Assembly (NCBI GenBank): GCA_905215525.1
Contig: CAJMQJ010000006.1
Coordinates: 1-64,000 of the forward strand
DNA from: an uncultured bacterium
GTDB taxonomy: Bacteria; Actinomycetota; Coriobacteriia; Coriobacteriales; Coriobacteriaceae
Direction: 5' to 3'
DNA length: 64,000 nt
Shown: positions 40,230 through 48,808 of the stretch, one piece after another
Layout of the letters: each line of letters begins with the position of its first letter
Numbering within the stretch: position 1 is the first letter of the stretch
Translations under genes and position numbers: made by a program
The notes under the pieces: generated by a model
What the model was told of the DNA's origin: nothing
The model's input: only the letters and a program-made list of their open reading frames with translations
The model's database searches: none

Positions 40230-42066
40230 AACCCTCATGGGAAGCATCCGCGACTATATGAAAGTCACTGTTGCCACGCCGCTGCTCGTGCTTGGCGAGG
40301 TGCTCTGCGAGATGCTGATTCCATTTATCACCGCCAACCTGATCGACGCCATCAAAGACGGCGCCACCGTAGCCGAGATGCTTCCCACCGCAGGCTTTTT
40401 GGTGCTCATCGCGCTGACGTCGCTTGCTTTTGGCGCCGCGGCTGGTGTCACCTGCAGCCATGCGAGCTGCGGATTCGCCAAGAACCTGCGTCACGACCTG
40501 TTCTACAAGATCCAGACGTTCAGCTTTGCCAACATCGATGAGTTCTCGAGCTCCTCGCTCGTCACGCGCCTGACCACCGATATCAACAACGTGCAGCAGG
40601 CCTTTATGATGATCATCCGTATCGCCGTGCGCGCGCCGCTGGTATTGATCTTCGCCTTTACCATGGCGTTTATCATGGGCGGCAGCGTCGCCATGGTCTA
40701 CCTGGTCATCATTCCGCTGCTGGGCTTTGGACTGTTCTTTATCATCTTTAAGGTGCGCCCCATCTTCTCGCGCGTGTTCCACAAGTACGATGCCCTTAAC
40801 GAGTCCGTCGAGGAAAACGTCACCGGCATGCGCGTGGTCAAGAGCTATGTGCGCGAAGACTTTGAGAAGGAGAAGTTCGCGACCGCCGCGCGCGACGTCC
40901 AGATGGACTTCACCCGCGCCGAGAAGCTGCTCGCCTTTAACAACCCCATGATGAACATCTGCGTCAACGGCGCGTTTGTCGTCATCATCTACCTAGGCTC
41001 CAAGCTCATCATCACGAGCCAGGGCACGCTGTTCGACGTGGGCCAGCTCTCCTCGACCTTTACCTATGGTTTCCAGATTCTCATGAGCCTGATGCAGCTG
41101 TCGATGATCTTTGTCATGGTGACCATGGCCGACGAATCGGCACACCGCATTGCCGAGGTGCTGGCCGCCGAGCCCACGATCGCCAATCCCGCCGAGCCCG
41201 TGCTCGAGGTTGCCGACGGTTCCATCGACTTTGACCACGTGAGCTTTAAGTATTCCGCGCATGCGAAACGCCAGGCGCTCGACGATATCGACCTGCACAT
41301 TACGAGCGGCGAGACCATCGGCATCATCGGCGGCACCGGCTCGGCCAAGTCCACGCTCGTTAACCTCATCGCCCGCCTGTACGACACCACCGAAGGCGCT
41401 GTGCGCGTGGGCGGCGTGGACGTGCGCGACTACGACCTGGACGCGCTGCGTCACCAGGTCGCCATGGTGCTGCAGAAAAACGTGCTGTTTAGCGGCACCA
41501 TCGCCGAGAACCTGCGTTGGGGCGACCCGAACGCCACCGACGAGGAAGTCCGCGAGGCAGCGCATCTGGCCTGCGCCGACGAGTTTGTCGACGGTTTCCC
41601 CAAGGGCTACGACACCTGGATCGAACAGGGCGGCTCTAATGTTTCGGGCGGTCAGAAGCAGCGCCTGTGCATTGCACGCGCCCTGCTGCGTCGCCCCAAG
41701 ATCTTGATCCTGGACGACTCCACCAGCGCCGTCGACACCAAGACCGACGCAAAGATCCGCGCAGGACTGGCAAGCTATCTGCCCAACACGACCAAGCTCA
41801 TCATCGCCCAGCGCATCAGCTCCGTGCAGGACGCAGACCGCATCATCGTCATGGAGGGCGGCCGTATCGCGCAGATCGGCACCCATGACGAGCTGCTTAA
41901 GACGAGCGAGATCTACCGCGAGACCTTTACCTCGCAAAACAAGATGTCTGCCGAAGGTACGCAAGACGCCGACGACGTCTCTGGCGACGCGAACACGGCG
42001 GCAGACAACACCGACATGACCGCAACGCAAGCTCAGACCCAGGAAGGAGGCGAGGCCCATGAGTAA
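40222..42066 (+). CDS. ABC exporter half-transporter 1 (permease-ATPase)
   Basis: Type-IV ABC exporter, 614 residues: six membrane helices (about 15-310), then the ATPase. Walker A reads GGTGSAKST, with Ala where Gly is normal; signature NVSGGQKQR; Walker B LILDDSTSAVD, where Asp replaces the catalytic Glu; H-loop substituted by Gln (IAQRISS). This half therefore forms the degenerate site of a heterodimer. The C-terminal 40 residues are Asp/Ala/Thr-rich. It overlaps the second half-transporter gene by 8 bp and follows a MarR regulator, an arrangement typical of multidrug exporters. Confidence 0.93.
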   Translation: MIKTLMGSIRDYMKVTVATPLLVLGEVLCEMLIPFITANLIDAIKDGATVAEMLPTAGFLVLIALTSLAFGAAAGVTCSHASCGFAKNLRHDLFYKIQTFSFANIDEFSSSSLVTRLTTDINNVQQAFMMIIRIAVRAPLVLIFAFTMAFIMGGSVAMVYLVIIPLLGFGLFFIIFKVRPIFSRVFHKYDALNESVEENVTGMRVVKSYVREDFEKEKFATAARDVQMDFTRAEKLLAFNNPMMNICVNGAFVVIIYLGSKLIITSQGTLFDVGQLSSTFTYGFQILMSLMQLSMIFVMVTMADESAHRIAEVLAAEPTIANPAEPVLEVADGSIDFDHVSFKYSAHAKRQALDDIDLHITSGETIGIIGGTGSAKSTLVNLIARLYDTTEGAVRVGGVDVRDYDLDALRHQVAMVLQKNVLFSGTIAENLRWGDPNATDEEVREAAHLACADEFVDGFPKGYDTWIEQGGSNVSGGQKQRLCIARALLRRPKILILDDSTSAVDTKTDAKIRAGLASYLPNTTKLIIAQRISSVQDADRIIVMEGGRIAQIGTHDELLKTSEIYRETFTSQNKMSAEGTQDADDVSGDANTAADNTDMTATQAQTQEGGEAHE

Positions 42067-43978
42067 GGCAACGACCGCCGAGCGCGCGCTCAACCGCAAG
42101 GGCGGCACCATGTCGCGCCTCATCAAGACGCTCTTTGGCTTCTATCCCGTGCTTTTGCCCCTTGTCGTCGCCGGCGTGGTGCTCTGCGCCATCATCAACT
42201 CCATCGGCGCGACCTTCCTGCAGAGCGCCCTGCAGATTATTAGCGAATCGTGGCAGTCGGGCGATTGGGAAGCCGCACAGCCCAAGATTCTGCAGCTCGT
42301 GACCACCCTCGCCTGCATCTACGGCGTCGGTGTCCTGTCCTCGCTCTTCTGGAACCGCGCCATGGCTATCGTCACGCAGGGCTCGCTCGAGAAGCTGCGC
42401 GAGATGATGTTCAACCGCATGCAGGACCTACCGATCCGCTACTTCGACACGCACCAGCGCGGCGATATCATGAGCCACTACACCAACGACATCGATACGC
42501 TGCGCCAGATGATCAGTCAGTCGCTGCCCAACCTGCTCATGACGATCATCATCATTGTCACGGTGTTCTTTATCATGCTGTACTACAGCGTGTGGATGTG
42601 CCTGGTCATCATCGCCGGCGTCGCCTTTATGACCTTTATGACCAAGCTGCTCGGCTCCAATTCCGCGCGTTTCTTCATTGCGCAGCAGACCGAGCTCGGC
42701 GTGGTCGAGGGCCATATCGAGGAGGTCATGAACGGCCAGAAGGTCGTCAAGGCGTTCTGCCACGAGTCTGCCGCCGAGGCCGATTTTGACGAGCGCAACG
42801 AGAAGCTCTTCGAGGTCTCGCAAAAGGCCAACATGTACGCCAACATCCTCATGCCCATCCTTATGAACCTGGGCAACCTGCTCTACGTGCTGGTGGCCCT
42901 TGCCGGCGGCATTTTCCTGGCACTGGGCGTGCCCAACCTGAGCATCTCGGGCATGGCGCTGTCCATCGCCGTCGTGGTGCCGTTCCTCAACATGACCAAG
43001 CAGTTCTGCGGACAGATCGGCCAGATCTCGCAGCAGATCAACGCCGTGGTCATGGGCCTCGCCGGCGCCGACCGCATCTTTGAGCTCATCGACGAGAAGC
43101 CCGAGGCCGACGAAGGCTACGTGACGCTCGTCAACGCACAGGTGAACCCCGAGACTTGGGAGTTCGAGGAGGCTGACCACCACACCGGCATGTGGGCATG
43201 GAAACATCCGCACCGCGCAACCGGCGAGATCGAGTACGTACCGCTGCGCGGCGACCTGGTCATGGACAACGTCGACTTTGGCTACACGCCCGACCACGAG
43301 GTGCTGCACGGCGTGTCCGTGTTTGCCAAGCCGGGCCAGAAGGTCGCGTTTGTCGGCGCCACCGGTGCCGGCAAGACGACCATCACCAACCTCATCAACC
43401 GCTTCTACGACATCGCCGACGGCAAGATCCGCTACGACGGCATCAACGTCAACAAGATCCGCAAGGCCGACCTGCGCCGAAGCCTGGGCGTCGTGCTGCA
43501 GGACGTGAACCTGTTCACCGGCACCGTGATGGATAACATCCGCTACGGCAACCTGGATGCGACCGACGAGGAGTGCATCGCGGCGGCCAAGCTCGCGGGC
43601 GCGGACGACTTTATCACCCGCCTGCCCGACGGCTATGACACCATGCTCACCGGCAACGGCGCCCAGTTGTCGCAGGGCCAGCGCCAGCTGATCTCGATCG
43701 CCCGCGCTGCCGTCGCCGATCCGCCGGCAATGATTCTGGACGAGGCAACGAGCTCCATCGACACCCGCACCGAGGCTATCGTGCAGGCGGGCATGGATAA
43801 ACTCATGGAGGGCCGCACGACGTTTGTCATCGCGCACCGCCTGTCCACCGTGCGCAACTCCGACGCGATCATCTGTCTGGACCACGGCCGCATCATCGAG
43901 CGCGGCAACCACGACGAGCTGATCGCCAAGCGCGGGTATTACTACCAGCTGTACACGGGAGCGTTTGAGCTGGAGTAG
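42059..43978 (+). CDS. ABC exporter half-transporter 2 (permease-ATPase)
   Basis: Partner of the preceding protein, 639 residues. Six membrane helices, then about 50 residues of extra linker (NAQVNPETWEFEEADHHTGM) before the ATPase. Walker A GATGAGKTT, signature LSQGQRQ, Walker B MILDEATSSID with the catalytic Glu, and H-loop IAHRLST are intact, so this half supplies the hydrolytic Walker motifs. Start at 42059 has AGGAGG upstream. Together they should export a hydrophobic or peptide substrate across the membrane. Confidence 0.95.
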   Translation: MSKATTAERALNRKGGTMSRLIKTLFGFYPVLLPLVVAGVVLCAIINSIGATFLQSALQIISESWQSGDWEAAQPKILQLVTTLACIYGVGVLSSLFWNRAMAIVTQGSLEKLREMMFNRMQDLPIRYFDTHQRGDIMSHYTNDIDTLRQMISQSLPNLLMTIIIIVTVFFIMLYYSVWMCLVIIAGVAFMTFMTKLLGSNSARFFIAQQTELGVVEGHIEEVMNGQKVVKAFCHESAAEADFDERNEKLFEVSQKANMYANILMPILMNLGNLLYVLVALAGGIFLALGVPNLSISGMALSIAVVVPFLNMTKQFCGQIGQISQQINAVVMGLAGADRIFELIDEKPEADEGYVTLVNAQVNPETWEFEEADHHTGMWAWKHPHRATGEIEYVPLRGDLVMDNVDFGYTPDHEVLHGVSVFAKPGQKVAFVGATGAGKTTITNLINRFYDIADGKIRYDGINVNKIRKADLRRSLGVVLQDVNLFTGTVMDNIRYGNLDATDEECIAAAKLAGADDFITRLPDGYDTMLTGNGAQLSQGQRQLISIARAAVADPPAMILDEATSSIDTRTEAIVQAGMDKLMEGRTTFVIAHRLSTVRNSDAIICLDHGRIIERGNHDELIAKRGYYYQLYTGAFELE

Positions 43979-43992
43979 GAACGGTTACTGAC

Positions 43993-44098
43993 GGAGGGTG
44001 CCCCGGGGCGTCGGGGTAATTCCTCCGTGCTCAAACATTCTCGCTTCGCTGCGAAACTGCGCGCGGAGGAAATACCCCGCCGCCCCGGGGCACCCTCC
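43993..44098. repeat. Long near-perfect inverted repeat 3' of the ABC exporter
   Basis: Arms of 35 bp (43993-44027 and 44064-44098, beginning GGAGGGTGCCCCGGGGCG) with one or two mismatches, around a loop with its own TTCGC/GCGAA hairpin. It lies 15 bp after the exporter stop codon. Confidence 0.8.
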
Positions 44099-44141
44099 TG
44101 CGCGCAATCAGCCCGTTGTTTAAAACGGAATAAAGGTTAGT

Positions 44142-44175
44142 GAGGCCCTGGCCGTTTGGCCAGGGCCTCGTTTTG
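44142..44175 (+). terminator. Intrinsic terminator between ABC exporter and LysR genes
   Basis: Stem GAGGCCCTGGCC / GGCCAGGGCCTC, loop GTTT, followed by GTTTTG. Ends the exporter operon; convergent lysR stop is 6 bp away. Confidence 0.85.
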
Positions 44176-44181
44176 TGTAAG

Positions 44182-45060
44182 CTACTTGAGGAGTTGGGCC
44201 ATGGCGTTGACGAATTTTTGTACTTGGAGGGTGGGCTCGAGCGGGTAGTGCAAATAGACCGGCACCTCGCGACCGCATAGAAACGGTACGCCCACAAAGG
44301 CCGGGTGCACGCCCGACCACGCTCCGCAGGTGAGCACCGCATCGCCCTTTTCCTCCGCCTCGTTAAAGAGCGCAAAGTCGAAGCTATCCACGTCGATCAC
44401 GTCCACGCCGCCGTCGGCCAACAGGTCGATGCGCAGGCTGTCCATAGCGTCGTTGCCGTGACGGAGCACGCGCAGGCGCATGCCCTCCAGGTCGGCAACC
44501 GTGATGCGCGTCTTGCGCGCAAGCGGGCTCGTGCGCGGCACATCAATATAAAACGGTACGTTGACGATAAGGAGCTTTTGGCAGGCGTCGCCCCAGCGCG
44601 GGGTCGAAAAACTCGACTGCACTACATCCACTTCGCGACCAAGACTGCGCATGACGGTCTCGCGCTCATCGTAGAGGTCACTCACCGGCACAATCTCAAA
44701 GCGCAGCGACGGCTCCAGCTCGTGCACACTCGGCCACATCGACAGCGTTTGGCGCCCCGGGCACATCATCGACACGCCCAGACGCACGGCGCCGCCATCG
44801 CCCGCTGCGCGTCGGGCACGGCGCAACGCATCCTCGGACTGACGCATGATCGAGCGCGCATCGTCTACCAGCAGCGCACCCGCCGGCGTCACCTTAACGC
44901 CCGAATGCGAGCGCTCGAACAACGTGATGCCAAACTCGGCCTCGAACCCCGACACCTGTTTGACGAGAGCCGGGGTCGACACACGTAGTTTTGCCGCCGC
45001 GCGCGAGAAGCTTCCCAGCTCCGCGGCGGCCGATATGGCCTCAAGTCGTCGATCGTACAC
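44182..45060 (-). CDS. LysR family transcriptional regulator
   Basis: Regulator of 292 residues with an N-terminal winged helix (LEAISAAAELGSFSRAAAKLRVSTPALVKQVSGFEAEFG) and a C-terminal co-inducer-binding domain in two lobes (from about 90). I chose the GTG at 45060 because GGGAG lies 6 nt upstream; 45093 would add 11 basic residues. It is divergent from the SDR-MFS-Gfo/Idh genes, 233 bp away, the usual layout for a LysR activator controlling its neighbour operon. No clear T-N11-A dyad could be picked out in the gap. Confidence 0.9.
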   Translation of the reverse strand: MYDRRLEAISAAAELGSFSRAAAKLRVSTPALVKQVSGFEAEFGITLFERSHSGVKVTPAGALLVDDARSIMRQSEDALRRARRAAGDGGAVRLGVSMMCPGRQTLSMWPSVHELEPSLRFEIVPVSDLYDERETVMRSLGREVDVVQSSFSTPRWGDACQKLLIVNVPFYIDVPRTSPLARKTRITVADLEGMRLRVLRHGNDAMDSLRIDLLADGGVDVIDVDSFDFALFNEAEEKGDAVLTCGAWSGVHPAFVGVPFLCGREVPVYLHYPLEPTLQVQKFVNAMAQLLK

Positions 45061-45293
45061 GTCAATCTCCCGTTTTCGCGCCCGTGGCCACATGGTGCCA
45101 CAGGAAGTTGTTTTCGCAGGTCATGCGCTCAATTGAGAATAAACTGCATCGCACAGTGTAAACCTATGGTTAACGCCATTCTAACAAATATGCAATTCAC
45201 CTGCGCAAATGCAAAGCATACGATAACCAGCGAAAACCACGTGGGTCGATTAATGGGAGCGACCCACCGGGAGGCACAAGAAGGGAAGTTCCT

Positions 45294-46175
45294 ATGAGCA
45301 ATTGGCTTAAGCTCGAGGGCGATGTCTGCGCCGTGACCGGCGCGCTCGGCGGTATGGGCGTCGAGATTTGCCGCGAGTTCGCCCGCAACGGCGCCAACGT
45401 CGTCTTGCTCGACCTAGACGAGGAGAAGGTCAAGGCAGCAGCCGCCGACCTCGCCGCCGAGTTTGGTATCCACGCCGAGGGCTACAAGATGAACGCCACC
45501 GACGAGGCCGAGGTTCAGGCTGCCGTCGACGCCACCATCGCCAACTTCGGCCGCGTCGACGTTCTCGTCAACACCGCCGGCATCCTGCGCTTCGCCGCCA
45601 TGGAGGACCTGCCGCTAAGCGACTGGGAGCAGGTGCTCAACGTCAACCTCACCGGCTACTTCATCACCTCGCAGCGCTTTGGTCGCGAGATGATCAAGGC
45701 CGGCCAGGGCCGCCTAGTGCACATCTCGACCGTTGCCAGCCACTCCCCCGAGACGTTCTCGGGCGTGTACAGCTCCACCAAGGCGGGCGTCAACATGATG
45801 TCCAAGATGCTCGCCGCCGAGTGGGGCCCCTACGGCGTCCGCTCCAACTGCGTCGAGCCCTGCTTTGTCAAGACACCCATGTCGGCAAGCTTTTACGCCG
45901 ATCCCGAGGTCGAGAAGAGCCGCAGCCGCCTCATCGCCACGCGCCGCATCGGCGAGGTCAGCGATATCGCCAACGCCGTCATGTTCCTGGCGTCCAAGCG
46001 CTCGGACTTTACCACCGGCGACGCCATCAAGGTCGACGGCGGCTTCTCCAACATGATGGGCGACCTCACCGCCAAGCCCGGCGGCCGCCGCGCCTTTGCC
46101 GACAACTACCTCAAGAACAAGGGCGTCGAGCTCTGGTCCGATGAGTCCGGCGTCGCAAAGCCGACTGACCAGTAA
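45294..46175 (+). CDS. Short-chain dehydrogenase/reductase
   Basis: NAD(P)-dependent oxidoreductase, 293 residues, somewhat long for the classical SDR group because of a 35-residue C-terminal tail (DLTAKPGGRRAFADNYLKNKG). Nucleotide motif TGALGGMG, Asp in VVLLDLDEEK (which favours NAD+), NTAG, catalytic Ser in HISTVASHS and YSSTK. Substrate is probably a sugar acid or polyol, from family and neighbours. GAAGGGAAG upstream of the ATG. First gene of a three-gene unit with an MFS transporter and a Gfo/Idh enzyme. Confidence 0.92.
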   Translation: MSNWLKLEGDVCAVTGALGGMGVEICREFARNGANVVLLDLDEEKVKAAAADLAAEFGIHAEGYKMNATDEAEVQAAVDATIANFGRVDVLVNTAGILRFAAMEDLPLSDWEQVLNVNLTGYFITSQRFGREMIKAGQGRLVHISTVASHSPETFSGVYSSTKAGVNMMSKMLAAEWGPYGVRSNCVEPCFVKTPMSASFYADPEVEKSRSRLIATRRIGEVSDIANAVMFLASKRSDFTTGDAIKVDGGFSNMMGDLTAKPGGRRAFADNYLKNKGVELWSDESGVAKPTDQ

Positions 46176-46259
46176 ACCAGCCCGGTAGAAAGGGGCGCGG
46201 GGCAAGCACCTCAGCGGCGTTTGCCCCTCCCCTCCCCCGTATCGATTAGAAAGAGTCCA

Positions 46260-47516
46260 ATGGCTTCCAACAACTCCAACAAGGGTCGCGCCGTCGTGCT
46301 TTCCGCCGCGTGCGTCACCATGTTCTTCATCAGCTCCATCGCGCTGTATTCCGTCGTGAGCAAGAACCTGCTCGCCGTCTACCCCGAGTGGTCGAGCGCC
46401 CTTACCTGGGCTTTCCCGGTCTTCCAGACCATCATGGCCGTGACGGGCATCTTCGCCGGCCGCATCTCCGATAAGATCGGCCCGCGCAACGTCGTGATCG
46501 CTGCCGCCGTGTGCTACGGCCTGGGCTGGTTCATGTCCGGCACCGTCACCGAGCCGTGGCAGTTCTACCTGTGGTTCTCGCTCGTCGCCGCCATCGGCAA
46601 CGGCCTGGGCTACAACCCGGCACTCACCACCGGCCAAAAGTGGTTCATCGACAAGAAGGGCCTCGCCTCCGGCATCACCCTGGCCGCTTCGACCGCCGGT
46701 CCCGCCGTGCTGTCCCCGGTGCTCGCCTCGCTGCTCATCCCGAGCCTGGGCATCTTTGGCGCCCTCAAGGCACTCGGCGTCATCTTCTTTGTGACGATCG
46801 CCGCCTCCGCCCTGTTCCTGAAGGCCCCCGAGGCCGGTTGGCTGCCCGAGGGCTTCGAGGCCCCCAAGGGCGGCGCGCACGCCGGCACCTTCGGTGACCT
46901 CACCCCGGGCGAGATGGTCAAGACCCCGCGCTTCTGGGTCCTCATCGTCACCTTCGCCTTTGCTGCCACTGCAGGCACCCTGCTTGTGGGCAAGGTTGCC
47001 TCCATCGCCGCCGTCCAGCTCTTCGCCGACCCCACGAGCGCCGCGGCCGTCGCCCTCGGCGGTGTGGTGGTCTCCGTCAACACCTGCGCCAACCTGGTCG
47101 GCCGTCTGTCCTTTGGCCAGATCATCGACAAGCTCGGCGCCTACAAGTCGCTGCTCATCAGCCTTGTCGTCACCATCGTCGCGCTCGTCATCATGTCGAT
47201 GAGCTTTACGCAGAGCATGTTCTTTGTGGCGCTCGCCCTGCTTGGCTTTAGCTTTGGCGCCCTGCTCGTCATCTACCCGCCGCTTACCGGTGGCGCCTTT
47301 GGCACCAGCAACATCGGTGTCAACTACGGCATCATGTTCTTGGGCTATGCCGCTTCTACCTGGATCAGCCAGCCCATCACCGCCGTGCTGTATCACGCCG
47401 AGGCCGGCAGCGCCGCCTACCAGCAGTCCTTCTACGGCGCCATCGTGATCGCCGCCATCGCCGTCGTACTCACCGTCTACATGATGGTCTCCGACAGCAA
47501 GAAGAAGTCCGCCTAG
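46260..47516 (+). CDS. MFS transporter of the oxalate/formate antiporter (OFA)-like group
   Basis: Twelve-helix transporter of 418 residues. Loop and helix features of the OFA group are visible: GRISDKIGPRNV (loop 2-3), GNGLGYNPALTTGQKWFIDKKGLASGITLA (helix 4-5 region with the KWF element), and GRLSFGQIIDKLG. It imports or exchanges a small organic anion. Located between the SDR and Gfo/Idh genes, it probably carries their substrate. GAAAGAG upstream of the ATG at 46260. Confidence 0.88.
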   Translation: MASNNSNKGRAVVLSAACVTMFFISSIALYSVVSKNLLAVYPEWSSALTWAFPVFQTIMAVTGIFAGRISDKIGPRNVVIAAAVCYGLGWFMSGTVTEPWQFYLWFSLVAAIGNGLGYNPALTTGQKWFIDKKGLASGITLAASTAGPAVLSPVLASLLIPSLGIFGALKALGVIFFVTIAASALFLKAPEAGWLPEGFEAPKGGAHAGTFGDLTPGEMVKTPRFWVLIVTFAFAATAGTLLVGKVASIAAVQLFADPTSAAAVALGGVVVSVNTCANLVGRLSFGQIIDKLGAYKSLLISLVVTIVALVIMSMSFTQSMFFVALALLGFSFGALLVIYPPLTGGAFGTSNIGVNYGIMFLGYAASTWISQPITAVLYHAEAGSAAYQQSFYGAIVIAAIAVVLTVYMMVSDSKKKSA

Positions 47517-47523
47517 TTATACC

Positions 47524-47556
47524 AATGTGGCAAAGGGACAGTCCCTTTGCCACATT
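47524..47556. repeat. REP-like palindrome, copy 6
   Basis: Perfect 15-bp arms AATGTGGCAAAGGGA / TCCCTTTGCCACATT around CAG; a paired A-T to G-C change relative to copies 2 and 3. It sits 7 nt after the MFS stop codon and 28 nt before the Gfo/Idh start, inside an apparent operon. Confidence 0.8.
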
Positions 47557-47584
47557 CGCCAGCCACCAGCATTAAGGAGTCGAA

Positions 47585-48625
47585 ATGTCTGAGCTCAACC
47601 CCGTCCGCATTGCCGTCATCGGCGCCGGCGCCATGGGCCGCAACCACATCCGCTTTGTCACCGAGGAGCCCGAGGCCGAGCTCGTCGCCATCGCCGACGC
47701 CTTTGAGGGCGCCCGCGCCACGGCCGAGGCCGCCGGCGTGCCGTTCTTTACCGATCCCGCCCAGATGATGGACGAGGTCAAGCCCGAGGCCGTCATCATC
47801 GCCACCCCCAACGACCTGCACCTGGGCGTTGCCCGCGAGGCCATCAAGCGCAACATCGTGCCGCTGGTCGAAAAGCCGATCTCCAACGATCTCGAGGATG
47901 CCCAGGCCTTCGCCGCCGAGGCCGAGACCGCCGGCGTGCCCGTACTCGTGGGTCAGCACCGTCGCCACAACCCGTTTGTGAACAAGGCCAAGGAGATCAT
48001 CGAGTCCGGCGAGCTGGGCAAGCTCACCGTGTCGAGCTTCCACTACATGATCTATAAGAACGACGAGTACTTCGACGTCGAGTGGCGCCGCAAGAAGGGT
48101 GCCGGCCCGATTCTGGTCAACCTGGTGCACGACGTCGACCTGCTCCGTTACCTGCTGGGCGAGCCCGTTGCCGTCCAGGGTATGCAGTCCAGCGCCGCCC
48201 GCGGTTTTGAGACCGAGGACTCCGCCGTGGTCAACGTCCGTTTTGCCGATGGCGCGCTTGCGAGCATGACCATCTCCGACGCCACCGCCAGCCCTTGGAA
48301 CTGGGAGGCAACCGCTCGCGAGGATCCGCAGTACCGCCCCTTCGACGCCGACGCCTACTTTATCGGCGGCACCAAGGGCGCCCTGTCGCTGCCCCGCCTG
48401 CACCAGTTCTCCTACGACGGCGCCTCTAACTGGCACAAGCCGCTGCAGATGGAGATTCCGGCCGTCGACCCGGCGCTTCCCCACAAGATGCAGCTCAAGC
48501 ACTTTGTGAAGGTCGTCCGCCGCGAGGTCGAGCCCGTCGTGACGCCGGCCGACAACGTCAAGACGCTCACGCTTCTCAACGCCGTCAAGGAGGCCGCCGA
48601 GACCGGCCAGCTCGTCGAGCTGTAA
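47585..48625 (+). CDS. Gfo/Idh/MocA family oxidoreductase
   Basis: NAD(P)-dependent sugar or inositol dehydrogenase, 346 residues. N-terminal Rossmann domain starts VIGAGAMGRNHIR; the catalytic Lys is in VEKPIS (about residue 97); HRRHNPFV and GPILVNLVHDVDLLRYLLG belong to the substrate domain. AAGGAG 4 nt upstream. Third gene of the LysR-divergent unit; with the SDR it would give two oxidation steps on the same substrate. The exact sugar cannot be read from the sequence. Confidence 0.92.
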   Translation: MSELNPVRIAVIGAGAMGRNHIRFVTEEPEAELVAIADAFEGARATAEAAGVPFFTDPAQMMDEVKPEAVIIATPNDLHLGVAREAIKRNIVPLVEKPISNDLEDAQAFAAEAETAGVPVLVGQHRRHNPFVNKAKEIIESGELGKLTVSSFHYMIYKNDEYFDVEWRRKKGAGPILVNLVHDVDLLRYLLGEPVAVQGMQSSAARGFETEDSAVVNVRFADGALASMTISDATASPWNWEATAREDPQYRPFDADAYFIGGTKGALSLPRLHQFSYDGASNWHKPLQMEIPAVDPALPHKMQLKHFVKVVRREVEPVVTPADNVKTLTLLNAVKEAAETGQLVEL

Positions 48626-48698
48626 CGCCTTAAGAGCGGCCGCGACAGAAACCCCATGCCGAGCCCCTCGGTCCGCCACAAATAAGCCCCTCTTCTTT

Positions 48699-48737
48699 GC
48701 CCCGCGAGCAGCCTCCTGCCCGCGGGGCTTTCTTTGC
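48699..48737 (+). terminator. Intrinsic terminator after the Gfo/Idh gene
   Basis: Stem GCCCCGCG / CGCGGGGC with a 14-nt loop and TTTCTTT tail. Confidence 0.85.
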
Positions 48738-48808
48738 AGCCGCGGCGCGGGCGGGTGGTAGACTGGGTGGCTCATGCACCTGTAACGTACTCACAGACAG
48801 GAAGTCCC

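Noticed and set aside
45714..47396. A 560-codon Gly/Asp/His-rich minus-strand frame
   Set aside because: Antisense to the SDR and MFS genes; composition is that of a GC-rich antisense frame.
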